Shown here: positions 9,567-21,021 of the stretch, piece by piece
Numbering within the stretch: position 1 is the stretch's first letter
How the letters are laid out: each line of letters starts with the position of its first letter
Made by a program: the position numbers and the translations under genes
Source: Frigidibacter mobilis
Lineage (GTDB): Bacteria; Pseudomonadota; Alphaproteobacteria; Rhodobacterales; Rhodobacteraceae
Length of the DNA stretch: 64,000 bases
Reading direction: 5' to 3'
NCBI RefSeq assembly: GCF_001620265.1
Contig: NZ_CP012661.1
Coordinates: 1,736,001-1,800,000 of the forward strand
Notes under the pieces: model-generated
What the model saw: the letters and a program-made list of their open reading frames with translations, nothing else
Databases searched by the model: none
Told to the model about the DNA's origin: nothing

Positions 9567-10658
9567 ATGACCGAAGCCCTGTTCACCCCCGCCCGGCTTG
9601 GCGACATCCAGGTCGCCAACCGCGTGGTGATGGCGCCGCTGACGCGCAACCGCGCCGATCCCGAAACCGATGCTCCGCATGATCTGCATGTGACCTATTA
9701 CCGCCAGCGCGCCGGTGCCGGGCTGATCGTGACCGAGGGCAGCCAGATCTCGCCCGAGGGCAAGGGCTATGCCTGGACGCCGGGGATCTACAGCCCCGCG
9801 CAGGTGGCCGGCTGGCGGAAGGTGACGGAGGCGGTCCATGCCGCGGGCGGCAAGATCGTGGTGCAGCTCTGGCATGTGGGGCGCGTCTCGCACACATCCT
9901 TGCTGGACGGAGCGGCGCCGGTGGCGCCCTCGGCCATCGCGGCGGGCAGCCGGACCTTCGACGGCAAGGGCTTTGTCGAGACCTCTGCCCCCCGCGCGCT
10001 GGAGGAGGCCGAGATCGCCCGCGTGGTGGAGGATTATCGCAAGGCGGCGATGGCGGCCGATGCGGCGGGCTTCGACGGGGTCGAGATCCACGGTGCCAAT
10101 GGCTATCTGATCGACCAGTTCCTGCGCGACGGCGCCAACAGGCGCAGCGACGGCTATGGCGGCAGCATCGAGAACCGCAGTCGTTTCCTGTTCGAGGTAC
10201 TGGATGCGGTGACGGGCGTGCTTGGCGGCGGGCGGGTGGGGCTGCGGCTGTCGCCTTTCTCGAATGCCAACGGGCTGACCGACAGCGACCCGATGCCGCT
10301 GTTCACCCATGTGGTGAAGGGGCTGAACCGCTATGGCCTGGCCTTCCTGCACCTGGTCGAGGGCCAGACCGGCGGCAGCCGCGACCTGCCCGAGGGCTGC
10401 AGCATCGAGGCGCTGCGGGCGCTGTTCGACGGCAAGTACATCGCCAATAACGGCTATGACCGCGAGATGGCGATCGAGGCGGTGGCGACGGGCCGGGCGG
10501 ATGCGGTGGCCTTTGGCAAGCCGTTCATCGCCAACCCCGATCTGGTGGAGCGCCTGCGCCGCAATGCCCCGCTGGCTGCGGGCAACACCGCCACCTATTA
10601 CGGCGGCGGGGCCGAAGGCTATACCGACTACCCGGCGCTGGCTGACGCGGCGGTGTGA
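9567..10658 (+). CDS. Alkene reductase, Old Yellow Enzyme family (NADH:flavin oxidoreductase)
   Basis: 363 residues. An FMN-dependent ene-reductase that uses NAD(P)H to reduce activated C=C bonds. Signature segments: VVMAPLTRNRA, GLIVTEGSQISPEGKGY, QLWHVGRVSH, the active-site HGANGYLIDQFLRDG with the His/Asn pair, RSDGYGGSIENRSRFL, and the C-terminal FMN-phosphate region FGKPFIANPDLVERL. Start at 9567 has AAAGGA upstream. Closest in style to NemA / N-ethylmaleimide reductases, but the substrate cannot be fixed. Stands alone. Confidence 0.92.
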   Translation: MTEALFTPARLGDIQVANRVVMAPLTRNRADPETDAPHDLHVTYYRQRAGAGLIVTEGSQISPEGKGYAWTPGIYSPAQVAGWRKVTEAVHAAGGKIVVQLWHVGRVSHTSLLDGAAPVAPSAIAAGSRTFDGKGFVETSAPRALEEAEIARVVEDYRKAAMAADAAGFDGVEIHGANGYLIDQFLRDGANRRSDGYGGSIENRSRFLFEVLDAVTGVLGGGRVGLRLSPFSNANGLTDSDPMPLFTHVVKGLNRYGLAFLHLVEGQTGGSRDLPEGCSIEALRALFDGKYIANNGYDREMAIEAVATGRADAVAFGKPFIANPDLVERLRRNAPLAAGNTATYYGGGAEGYTDYPALADAAV

Positions 10659-10815
10659 CCTGCCTGCCGCTGCGCGGGTGATCCTGCACAGCGGGGGCCG
10701 CGTATCCCTTGAGCCTCGCGCAGTTTTGCCTGCGCGGGGCCTGATCCGCTTGCAAAGCCGCTTGAACCCTGCGCGCGCAGCCGTCATTCTGGCGCGAACC
10801 ACCGCAGGAGCCCCG

Positions 10816-10846
10816 CTTGAAACGCCCCGCCACGGCCCCCAGATAT
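10816..10846 (+). promoter_or_regulatory. Candidate heat-shock (sigma-32) promoter of lon
   Basis: CTTGAA at 10816-10821 followed after about 15 bases by CCCCAGATAT resembles the alphaproteobacterial sigma-32 pattern (CTTGAA, then C-rich CCATAT-like box). It lies about 80 bp upstream of the lon start. A second CTTGAA lies near 10763. This is by pattern only. Confidence 0.4.
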
Positions 10847-10923
10847 TGGGTCTGAGACGCGGGGAGGGCCAAGCGCTGCCGATGACTGGGGCCAGCGCCC
10901 TCCTGCCGAGAAGAGGAATGAGC

Positions 10924-13335
<2,412 letters not shown>

Positions 13336-13352
13336 GCGTTGTGAGTTGAAGG

Positions 13353-13384
13353 AAGGCGCGTCCCTTGCGGGGCGCGCCTTTTTC
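13353..13384 (+). terminator. Rho-independent terminator after lon
   Basis: AAGGCGCG, a 12-base loop, CGCGCCTT and then a run of five T residues, starting 18 bp after the lon stop codon. Confidence 0.8.
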
Positions 13385-13757
13385 GTTGGGGTAGGGGACG
13401 GGTTCTGCTCCCCCGGTCTCTTGCCCGGGCGAAGGCCATCGCCTGCGCCACGCGCTCCTCGCCCGCCAAGTCGGGCGCTGGCCTCCCTCGGGTTTGTTTG
13501 GCCGATGCCACGGGTGGACAGGTCGCGCACGGGCGGGGCGAGACAGTGCCTCGCCTATTCCCGCCCGAACCAAGGTAGCGCGTGTTCGTCTGGGATGTGC
13601 CTTTTTCCGTGGCGCGGAAGAGGGTTGCGTGGAGCTTGGCGTTTGCAGTTCGCCCGCAATGCGAAAATTCACGAACCGAAGGGATTTTCTGGCGCAGGGC
13701 AAGGATTTGCGCTAGGCTAAACGTCAAAATCACCCTCACTCACAGGCGGATGCCCAG
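13385..13757. other. Intergenic region without recognisable gene
   Basis: About 370 bp between the lon terminator and the HU-like gene. Several overlapping frames are open because of high GC, but none shows a family motif or a good ribosome-binding site. The last 60 bp should hold the promoter of the HU-like gene. I see no RNA gene. Confidence 0.5.
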
Positions 13758-14237
13758 ATGACCAAGACGCCGACCAGAGCTGCCCCCGGACCGGCCGCGA
13801 AACCTGCGGCCAAGGCAGCGGCCAAACCCGCAGGCGCCCGCACCAAGGCCGCGGCCCGCACCAAGGCCGAGATGATCCCGGCCGAGCCGGTTCCGGCTGC
13901 GCCGGTGACCGAAGCTGCAGAGGCTGGTGCCGAAGCCGGCGCGGCCCGGACCCTGCGCAAGAAGGAACTGGTGGAGCGGGTGGTCGCCGCCTCGGGCGCC
14001 AAGAGGAAGATCGCCAAGCAGATCGTCGAAGCCACTCTGCAGGTGCTGGGGGAGGCGCTGGCGGCCGGTGAGCAGCTGGTTCTGCCGCCCTTCGGCAATG
14101 CCCACAAGACCCGCGAGAAGGACACCCCCTCGGGCGGCTCGACAATGACCGTGCGCCTGCGCCGGGCAGGCGCAAAGAAAGCCGGCGCCGAGGGCGAAGA
14201 AACCGGCAAAGAGGCTCTTGCAGACCCGGCGGAGTGA
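13758..14237 (+). CDS. HU-like histone-family DNA-binding protein with long Ala/Lys/Pro-rich N-terminal tail
   Basis: 159 residues. The last 95 form an HU/IHF-type fold: LRKKELVERVVAASGAKRKIAKQIVEATLQVLGEAL is the helical dimerisation part and GEQLVLPPFGN leads into the beta-arm. The usual RNP tip is replaced (KTREKDTPSGGSTMTVRLRR). The first 65 residues are low-complexity Ala/Lys/Pro/Thr, like eukaryotic H1 tails. Likely a nucleoid protein that binds DNA through both parts. Start at 13758 has GGCGGA upstream. tRNA-Val follows directly. Confidence 0.82.
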   Translation: MTKTPTRAAPGPAAKPAAKAAAKPAGARTKAAARTKAEMIPAEPVPAAPVTEAAEAGAEAGAARTLRKKELVERVVAASGAKRKIAKQIVEATLQVLGEALAAGEQLVLPPFGNAHKTREKDTPSGGSTMTVRLRRAGAKKAGAEGEETGKEALADPAE

Positions 14238-14256
14238 CGCTATTACCCCCGCCACC

Positions 14257-14331
14257 GGGTGATTAGCTCAGTGGTAGAGCGCTTCGTTCACATCGAAGAT
14301 GTCAGGGGTTCAAATCCCTTATCACCCACCA
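14257..14331 (+). tRNA. tRNA-Val (CAC)
   Basis: 75 nt with encoded CCA. The acceptor stem GGGTGAT pairs with ATCACCC, the D-arm is AGCTCAGTGGTAGAGC, the anticodon stem CTTCG/CGAAG encloses TTCACAT with anticodon CAC, and the T-arm holds GGTTCAAATCC. Decodes GUG. It lies 19 bp after the HU-like gene and may be co-transcribed with it. Confidence 0.97.
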
Positions 14332-14443
14332 TTATTTCCTGATCCGCATGATGCAGGCCTGCCCAGAGGGCGGGCCTGTCAGATTGGACATATGGCTGCT
14401 GCTTTTGACAAATACAGGCAAAGAGCCTGATTTGGAGAGGGCC

Positions 14444-15030
14444 TATGGCCGGGAGTGCCTTCAGATCAGCCACGGCACAGGATTGCGCCGATCTCGCTTT
14501 GCTGGCGGATATGGCGACCCGCCGCCTGAGCTCCCATCTTTAGGGGTATGGCGGCAGCTCCGGGGCAGTCAGCCTTCGAGCTTGGCCGCGCAACCATCCG
14601 AAACAACGAGGGTCATTTCACCTATTTCAAGAACTGGCGTGTGGCCGAAGTGAACGGTGCGCTTGCCGGCGCGCTGAGCGCTATGTCATCCCGGAACCGT
14701 CTGCTGCGGCTGTTCCTGCGCCAGATGTTGTCGAAGGGCTGAACGCGCTCAAGGCGATGGCCACCGGAACGTGGTATATTTCGGCTGCGGCCCTTCTGCC
14801 CGAATATCAGGGACAGGAGCTTGGAGGTGCCTTGCTGGGCGAGGCTGAAGCGTTGGCCACGCACTGCCGGCAATCCCCAACTGACGCTGATGGTCGGCAG
14901 CTTCAACAAGAGAGCGGATCAACTCTATCTGCGCAGCGGTTTCGCCGAACGGGGGGCGGCGCCCGTTCACGGCCTTTCCCGGGTCGGATATGCCCGGAGA
15001 GTGCATCTTGATGGGCAGAGACCTGGCGTG
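14444..15030 (+). pseudogene. Decayed GNAT acetyltransferase
   Basis: Three frames together spell a GNAT-like protein. The first frame runs SATAQDCADLALLADMATRRLSSHL and hits TAG near 14540; the second runs from about 14548 (FTYFKNWRVAEVNGALAG), the third from about 14690 (GTWYISAAALLPEYQGQELGGALLGEAEALA, with the acetyl-CoA loop QGQELGGALL), and the frame changes again near 14860 (SFNKRADQLYLRSGFAERG). At least three indels, including an inserted base that makes the TAG. This could be genuine decay, or the same sequence error seen elsewhere. End of the gene uncertain. Confidence 0.65.
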
Positions 15031-15228
15031 AGCAACAGCAGCGGGGGCAGGGGCGTAGCAGAGACGGTTGCCTCTGGCCGCGGCCGGGTTCCCCGCAGCC
15101 CCTCTGCTCTGGGGTAATGGCAAGGCAGGGGCAGCTTGCCGCCTGTGCTGTCCGTCTGTCGGGCACCGGCCAGCGAAAAGGGCGCTGCCTTTCGGCTGCG
15201 CCCCTTTCCATCCATCAGCCCCGGGAGA

Positions 15229-17219
15229 TCAGCTGCCCTTCGGCTTCCACGGTTTTGCGCCGCCGTCGGGGCGGTCGGAGCGGGTGCCGTATTTGGCGCC
15301 GGGCTTGCCGGGGCCCTTGCCGGCGGTGTCGGGCTTCGGCTTGGGTTTCGCCCAACCGGATTTCGCGGCATGGGGGCCGGCCGGGCCTTCGGCGCGGGCT
15401 GCGGCCTTGTGGCGGGGTTTGCGCGGGGTCTCGCCCGTGTCGGACGGGCCGGGGGCGGGCGTGGGGGACCAGCTGGTCGCCGGGGCCTTGCGCTCATAGG
15501 CGCGCTTTTCGCGCAGGGCGTCGGCCTGCTCGTAGCTGCGCTTCTCGCGGGGGGCGCCGTCCTCGCTGCGCGGCTTGCCCTCATAGGGCTTGCGCGCCGG
15601 ACGCGGGGCGGCGTCGGGGTTGCCGGGCAGGCCTTCCGGCGCCTTGGCCATCCGCGTCACCGGGATGCCGTCTTCCAGCGTCCCAGCCGCGCCGATGGCG
15701 CCGAAGAAGCGGTCTTCGGCACTGGCCGCGATCTGCACCGCGGTTTCCTCGCGGCCCACGCGGATCGCGCCGATATCGGTGCGGGTCAGGTCGCCCGAGC
15801 GGCAGAGCATCGGCAGCAGCCAGCGCGCCTCGGCCCGCTGTTCATGGCCGACAGGCAGCGAGATCCAGAAGCTGGGGCCGAACTCGCTGCGCTCGCGCTT
15901 GGCGCCGTCACCGGCGGGGCGCAGGTCTTCGGGGGCAGAGCGGCCGGCGGCCCAGAGCCGGTAGAAGCCGGCGGCGAGGGCACGGGGCGGCAGCGCCATC
16001 AGCGCGGCCAGGGCCTCGGTTTCCGACTCCTCGACCGGCGCGTGCAGGGCGGGGTCGGCGATCATCCGTTCGGCGTCACGGGCCAGCACCTCTTCGGCCG
16101 AGGGCGCCGGGCCCCAGATCGCGGCAATGTTCGCCCAGCCGAGCAGGCGTTCGGCCTTCTTGCGGGCGTTCACCGGCACGATCAGCGCGCTGGTGCCCTT
16201 GTTGCCGGCGCGCCCGGTGCGGCCCGAGCGGTGCAGCAGGGTTTCCTTGTTGGTCGGCAGGTCGGCATGTATCACCAGGTCCAGGCCTGGCAGGTCGATG
16301 CCGCGCGCCGCCACGTCGGTGGCGATGCAGACCCGGGCGCGGCCGTCGCGCATGGCCTGCAGCGCGTGGCTGCGCTCCTGCTGGCTCAGCTCGCCCGACA
16401 GCGCCACCACCGGGAAGCCGCGGTTCACGAAGCGCGCGGTCAGGTGGTTGACGGTGGCCCGGGTGCCGCAGAATACCAGCGCGCGGCTGGATTCATAATA
16501 GCGCAGCACGTTGACGATGGCATTCTCGCGGTCGCCGGGATCGACGGCAAAGGCGCGGTATTCGATATCCAGATGCTGTTCCCGCTCGGCTGCGGTCGAG
16601 ATGCGCTTGGCGTCGCGCTGGTAGCTTTTCGCCAACTGCGCGATCTCGGGGCGCACGGTGGCCGAGAACAGCAGCGTGCGGCGGTCGGGCGCGGCGGATT
16701 GCAGGATGAACTCCAGATCCTCGCGGAAACCGAGGTCGAGCATCTCGTCGGCCTCGTCCAGCACCGCGACCTTCAGCGCCGAGATGTCGAGCGCGCCGCG
16801 GCGCAGGTGGTCGCAGAGCCGTCCGGGGGTGCCGACGACGATATGGGCGCCGCGCTCCAGCGCGCGACGTTCGCTGCGGGCATCCATGCCGCCGACGCAG
16901 GAGGCGATGACCGCGCCGGCCGGGCATAGAGCCATTCCAGCTCGCGCCGGACCTGCAGCGCCAGTTCGCGCGTCGGCGCCACGATCAGCGCGGCAGGCAG
17001 GGCAGCAGGGCCGAAGCGGTGGTCCTCGCCCAGAAGGTCGGCGGCCATCGCCAGGCCGAAGGCCACGGTCTTGCCCGAGCCGGTCTGCGCGGAAACCAGC
17101 AGGTCGGCCCCTGCGACGGCCGGGTCCAGCACCGCCTCCTGCACCGGGGTCAGGCTGGCATAGCCCTTCTCGGTCAGGGCTTCGGACAATGCGGGATGGA
17201 TACCGTCGAATTCAATCAT
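15229..17219 (-). CDS. DEAD-box RNA helicase, frameshifted
   Basis: About 660 residues in two frames. From 17219: the Q-motif GYASLTPVQEAVL, motif I SAQTGSGKTVAFG, motif Ia APTRELALQ. After a one-base loss near 16924 it resumes as PAGAVIASCVGGMD, then TPGRL, DEADEML (DEAD box), SATV, ATDVAARGID and HRSGRTGRAGNKG. The C-terminus holds an RNA-binding, DbpA-like domain and a basic tail rich in Lys, Pro and Gly. Unwinds RNA in ribosome assembly or decay. Core motifs are intact once the frame is restored, so the gene is probably functional. Confidence 0.88.
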
Positions 17220-17422
17220 GGGGGGCTTTCGCTGAACGGGGCAGGGCGCGGGGGCCAGGAGGGGCCGCCGGGGACCGGCAGAAACGGAAAAAAGGGGGTG
17301 GCGCAGCTTGTGCGCGCTTCGCCCCTACACGCTTTGGCCGCGGATGTATAGTCGCAAACAGGATCGGGCGACCCGCGACGTGGCGCGGATCGCCCGGAAG
17401 CCGGGTGGCGGGACGGCGCGGA

Positions 17423-17626
17423 TCAGGGTTTGAGCGGGCAGGTGCTGAGGCCGAAGATCGAATAGAGCGGGCAAGTGCGCAGCAGGCCGGTCGCCAGCGG
17501 CACGATGCCGATCAGGTAGAGCCAGCTGTAGGGCGAGGCCGGCCCCAGGAAGAACCCGGCGATCAGCGCAAGGCCGACCACCACGCGCAGGATGCGGTCG
17601 ATGCCGCCGACATTGGTCTTGAACAT
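17423..17626 (-). CDS. DUF2892 (YgaP-like) small membrane protein
   Basis: 67 residues starting MFKTNVGGIDRILRVVVG, two hydrophobic helices, and a C-terminus TCPLYSIFGLSTCPLKP with two cysteine-proline pairs typical of DUF2892. The domain also forms the membrane part of the YgaP rhodanese and often stands alone near sulfur or peroxide response genes. Strong purine-rich site (AAGGGGGA) upstream of the ATG. A palindrome in the promoter region suggests control by a small repressor. Confidence 0.82.
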   Translation of the reverse strand: MFKTNVGGIDRILRVVVGLALIAGFFLGPASPYSWLYLIGIVPLATGLLRTCPLYSIFGLSTCPLKP

Positions 17627-17652
17627 GGTATGTCCCCCTTGGACAGATAATA

Positions 17653-17663
17653 TGCAAATTGCA
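17653..17663 (-). promoter_or_regulatory. Palindromic operator candidate upstream of DUF2892 gene
   Basis: TGCAA-A-TTGCA, an odd palindrome in an AT-rich patch 27 bp upstream of the start codon, with ATAT-rich flanks on both sides. YgaV/BigR-type ArsR repressors control such genes elsewhere; that link is an inference. Confidence 0.4.
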
Positions 17664-17815
17664 CTATATGATTTCCGGGGGGCGATGTCCTGCGCCAAAT
17701 CGGCCTCGCGCGCAGCCGGGTCAATCGGTCGCGCGCGGTTGCTTTTGGTTTGCGCGCACCCGCGCCGGACCATTCAGTTTGCGCGCAGTCGCGCGGGGGG
17801 GGCTTCAGCAGTGCT

Positions 17816-18688
17816 TCAGCCGCGGCTGCGCGCCTCGAAGCGGGGCAGCATCGCGGAAAAGTCCTTGCCGCGGCCATCTTCCGCCTCGACGAAGCTTTCA
17901 TAGAGCAGCGTCGCCAGCGCGCCCATCGGCGTATCGGCATCGGCGGACCCGGCCGCCTGCTGGCTGAGACGCAGGTCCTTGAGCATCAGTTCGGCGGCGA
18001 AGCCAGGCTTGTAGCCGTTGTCGGCGGGGCTGGTCGGGCCAACCCCCGGCGCCGGGCAATAGGCGTTCATCGTCCAAGAATAGCCCGAGGAGGTGGAGAC
18101 GACATCGAACATCTTCTGCCGGTCCAGCCCCAGCTTGTCGGCCAGGGCAAAGGCCTCGCAGGTGGCGATCATGGTGACGCCGAGGATCATGTTGTTGCAG
18201 ATCTTCGCCGCCTGGCCCGCGCCCGCTTCGCCGCAATGCACCGCCTTCTGGCCCATCACCTCGAACAGCGGCAGGGCCTTGGCAAACGCGGCATCGGGGC
18301 CGCCGACCATGAAGGTGAGCGTGCCGGCACTGGCGCCGCCAACCCCGCCCGAGACCGGCGCATCGAGCGCCGACAGCCCCGCCGCCGCCGCCTGCTCGGC
18401 CACCGCGCGGGCGCTGTCCACATCGACGGTGGAGCAATCGACCAGCACCGCGCCGGGGGCCATTGCCGGGATCACCTCGGCGGCGACGCTGCGCAGGATC
18501 GCGCCATTGGGCAGCATGGTGATGACCACTTCGGCATCCTTGACGGCACCTGCCGCGCTGATCGCGCCGGTGACGCCCGCGGGCATCGGGGTGGCGGGGT
18601 CATAGCCGGTCACGTCATGCCCGGCCTTTGCCAGATTGGCGGCCATCGGCGTGCCCATGTTGCCCAGTCCCAGAAACGCGATCTTCAT
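17816..18688 (-). CDS. mmsB: 3-hydroxyisobutyrate dehydrogenase
   Basis: 290 residues. Oxidises 3-hydroxyisobutyrate to methylmalonate semialdehyde with NAD+, the step before MmsA in valine breakdown. The N-terminal Rossmann motif is FLGLGNMGTPMA; the substrate site DAPVSGGVGGASAGTL and the catalytic-lysine segment GAGQAAKICNNM are in place, and the length is typical. Last gene of a four-gene valine operon on this strand, 12 bp after the hydrolase gene. The C-terminus looks complete. Confidence 0.93.
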   Translation of the reverse strand: MKIAFLGLGNMGTPMAANLAKAGHDVTGYDPATPMPAGVTGAISAAGAVKDAEVVITMLPNGAILRSVAAEVIPAMAPGAVLVDCSTVDVDSARAVAEQAAAAGLSALDAPVSGGVGGASAGTLTFMVGGPDAAFAKALPLFEVMGQKAVHCGEAGAGQAAKICNNMILGVTMIATCEAFALADKLGLDRQKMFDVVSTSSGYSWTMNAYCPAPGVGPTSPADNGYKPGFAAELMLKDLRLSQQAAGSADADTPMGALATLLYESFVEAEDGRGKDFSAMLPRFEARSRG

Positions 18689-18700
18689 GGTCTCTCCTCC

Positions 18701-19749
18701 TCAGAAGCTCAATCCGTCCGGCCCCAGCGGCGCCAGCAGCGCCTGCCGTTCCTCCGCTGTGACCGTGCCGAGCGCATGGCGCCAGCGCGGGCTGCGGTCC
18801 TTGTCGATGATCTGGGCGCGCACGCCCTCCAGAAAGTCGGTGTGGGCGACCGCGCGGAAGGTGAAGCGGAACTCATGGCTCAGCGCCTGCCGGATGCCGT
18901 CGGCGGGCGCTAGCATGTCCAGCAGGTTCAGCGTGCAGCCCATCGACAGCGGCGAGTTGCGCAGGATCGCCTTGCGGGCCTCTGTGGCCCAGGGCTCGGG
19001 GTGCGGCTCCAGATCATGCACGATTTGCGCAATATCCGTATCGGAAAACGCCGCATCTATCCCCGCCGCGGCCTCGGCCAACGGGCTGGCGGGGGCGGGC
19101 AGGGCGCGGGCGGCGACCAGTCCGGCATCGCCGGTGGTGCACAGATCGGCGATCAGCGCCGGCCAGTCCGCTTCGGGCAGGTAGTGATCGGCAAAGCCTG
19201 CGTGGATCGCATCGCCCGCCCCCATCCGCGCGCCCGTGAGGCCAAGGTAGCGGCCAAGCCGGCCGGGGCGCGGGCCAGCAGCAGGGTGCCGCCCACATCG
19301 GGGATCAGGCCGATGCCGCATTCGGGCATCGCCATCAACGTTGTCTCGCCGACGACCCGGTGGCTGACATGGCAGCCGATGCCGACACCGCCGCCCATCA
19401 CGAAGCCCTGCATCAGCGCGATGATGGGCTTGGGGTATTCCGCCAGCTTGGCGTTCATGCGGTATTCGTCGCGCCAGAAGTCGCGCCCGGCCGCGTCATC
19501 CCCGGCCTTGCCGGCGCGGTAGACCTCGGCAATGTCGCCGCCCGCGCAGAAGGCGCGCTCGCCCTCCGCATCGAGGATCAGCAGATCCACCGCCGGGTCA
19601 TCGCGCCACAGGTCGATCGCCGCCTCCAGCGCCAGCGCCATCGGGTGGCTGAGTGCATTGAGCGCCTTGGGCCGGGTCAGGGTGATGCGCCCGGCGCGGC
19701 CCTCGGTACGGATATGCAGGTCCTCGGTCATGTGCGGGCCTTCAGTCAT
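18701..19749 (-). CDS. 3-hydroxyisobutyryl-CoA hydrolase (enoyl-CoA hydratase family), frameshifted
   Basis: About 350 residues in two frames. The crotonase fold is seen in ITLTRPKALNALS, FCAGGDIAEVY, GFVMGGGVGIGCHVSHRV and MPECGIGLIPDVGGT. After RAPAGL the frame breaks near 19254 and resumes GRYLGLTGARMGAGDAIHAGFADHYL, continuing to the C-terminal hydrolase part (RNSPLSMGCTLNLL). One missing G restores AGLGRYLGL exactly. Releases 3-hydroxyisobutyrate from its CoA ester in valine catabolism. Its start overlaps the acyl-CoA dehydrogenase stop as ATGA, so the two are coupled. Confidence 0.88.
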
Positions 19750-20891
19750 TTTCGGGCCGCCAGCATCTCGCGCGCCACGATCAGCCGCATGATCTCGTTC
19801 GTGCCCTCGAGGATCTGGTGCACGCGCAGGTCGCGCACCAGCTTCTCGATGCCGTAATCGGCCAGGTAGCCATAGCCGCCATGCATCTGCAGGCAGTCAT
19901 TGGCCACGGCAAAGGCGGCGTCGGTCACGTACATCTTGGCCATCGCGCAGAACTTGGTCGCATCCGCCGCGCCGGCATCGAGCTTGGAGGCCGCCTGCCG
20001 CAGGAAGATGCGCGAGGATTGCAGCTTCACCTCCATTTCGGCCAGCCGGAATTGCAGCGCCTGGAACTGGTCGATGGAGCGGCCGAAGGCGCGGCGTTCC
20101 GCCATGTAGGCCAGTGTCGCATCCAGCGCCGCCTGCGCGCCGCCAAGGGCAGAGGCGGCGATGTTGAGCCGCCCGCCATCGAGGCCTGCCATCGCATAGG
20201 CGAAGCCGCGGCCCTCCTCGCCGATCAGGTTGGCGGCCGGCACCGGGCAATCGTCGAACTGCACCTGCCGCGTGGGCTGCGCGCGCCAGCCCATCTTGTC
20301 TTCCAGCCCGCCGAAGGAGAGGCCCGGCGTGCCCGCCTCGACGATGACGGTGGAGATGCCCTTGGGCCCGTCCTCGCCGGTGCGCACCATCGTGACATAG
20401 ACATCGGAATAACCGCCGCCCGAGATGAAGGCCTTGGTGCCGGTCAGGCGGTAGCCGTCATTGGTCTTCTCGGCGCGGGTGCGCAGGGCGGCGGCGTCGG
20501 AGCCCGATCCGGGTTCGGTCAGGCAGTAGGAGAAGATCTTCTCCATGCGGCACAGGGCGGGAAGCCATGTGGCGCGGGTCTCGGGGCTGCCGAACTTGTC
20601 GATCATCCCGCCGCACATGTTGTGGATTGACAGGAAGCTGCCGACGGCGGGGCAGGCCATTGCCAGCGCCTCGAACACCAGCGTTGCATCGAGGCGCGAC
20701 AGGCCCGAGCCGCCGACATCCTCGGACACATAGATGCCGCCAAGCCCCAGCTCCGCCACCTTGGGCCACAGCGCCTTGGGGATATCGCCCTCGGCCTCCC
20801 ATTGCCGGGCGAAGGGTGCGATATGTTCCTGGCCAAAGGCATGGGCCATGTCGAAAATGGCCTGTTGCTCCTCGCTGAGCGCGAAATCCAT
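19746..20891 (-). CDS. Acyl-CoA dehydrogenase, probably isobutyryl-CoA dehydrogenase
   Basis: 381 residues from MDFALSEEQQAIFDMA at 20891. FAD-dependent alpha,beta-dehydrogenation of an acyl-CoA. Motifs: YCLTEPGSGSDAAAL and the flavin-binding TGTKAFISGGG; LDGGRLNIAASALGGAQAAL; QMHGGYGYLADYGIEKLVRD; and RVHQILEGTNEIMR with the catalytic glutamate in the EGTNEIM segment. Its place between mmsA and the 3-hydroxyisobutyryl-CoA hydrolase points to isobutyryl-CoA as substrate (inference from context). Some longer frames upstream are not coding. Confidence 0.9.
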   Translation of the reverse strand: MDFALSEEQQAIFDMAHAFGQEHIAPFARQWEAEGDIPKALWPKVAELGLGGIYVSEDVGGSGLSRLDATLVFEALAMACPAVGSFLSIHNMCGGMIDKFGSPETRATWLPALCRMEKIFSYCLTEPGSGSDAAALRTRAEKTNDGYRLTGTKAFISGGGYSDVYVTMVRTGEDGPKGISTVIVEAGTPGLSFGGLEDKMGWRAQPTRQVQFDDCPVPAANLIGEEGRGFAYAMAGLDGGRLNIAASALGGAQAALDATLAYMAERRAFGRSIDQFQALQFRLAEMEVKLQSSRIFLRQAASKLDAGAADATKFCAMAKMYVTDAAFAVANDCLQMHGGYGYLADYGIEKLVRDLRVHQILEGTNEIMRLIVAREMLAARK

Positions 20892-21021
20892 GACAGCCTC
20901 CCCTCCGTCGGTTTTCAGTGATGTAGCGGGCGAACCTTGCAGGAATTTTTCAAGGCCGCTGCGAGGGCTGGCGCTGGTCCAGCCCTGCGCGTTCTTGCTG
21001 CGGACTGATCCGCGAAGCGGA

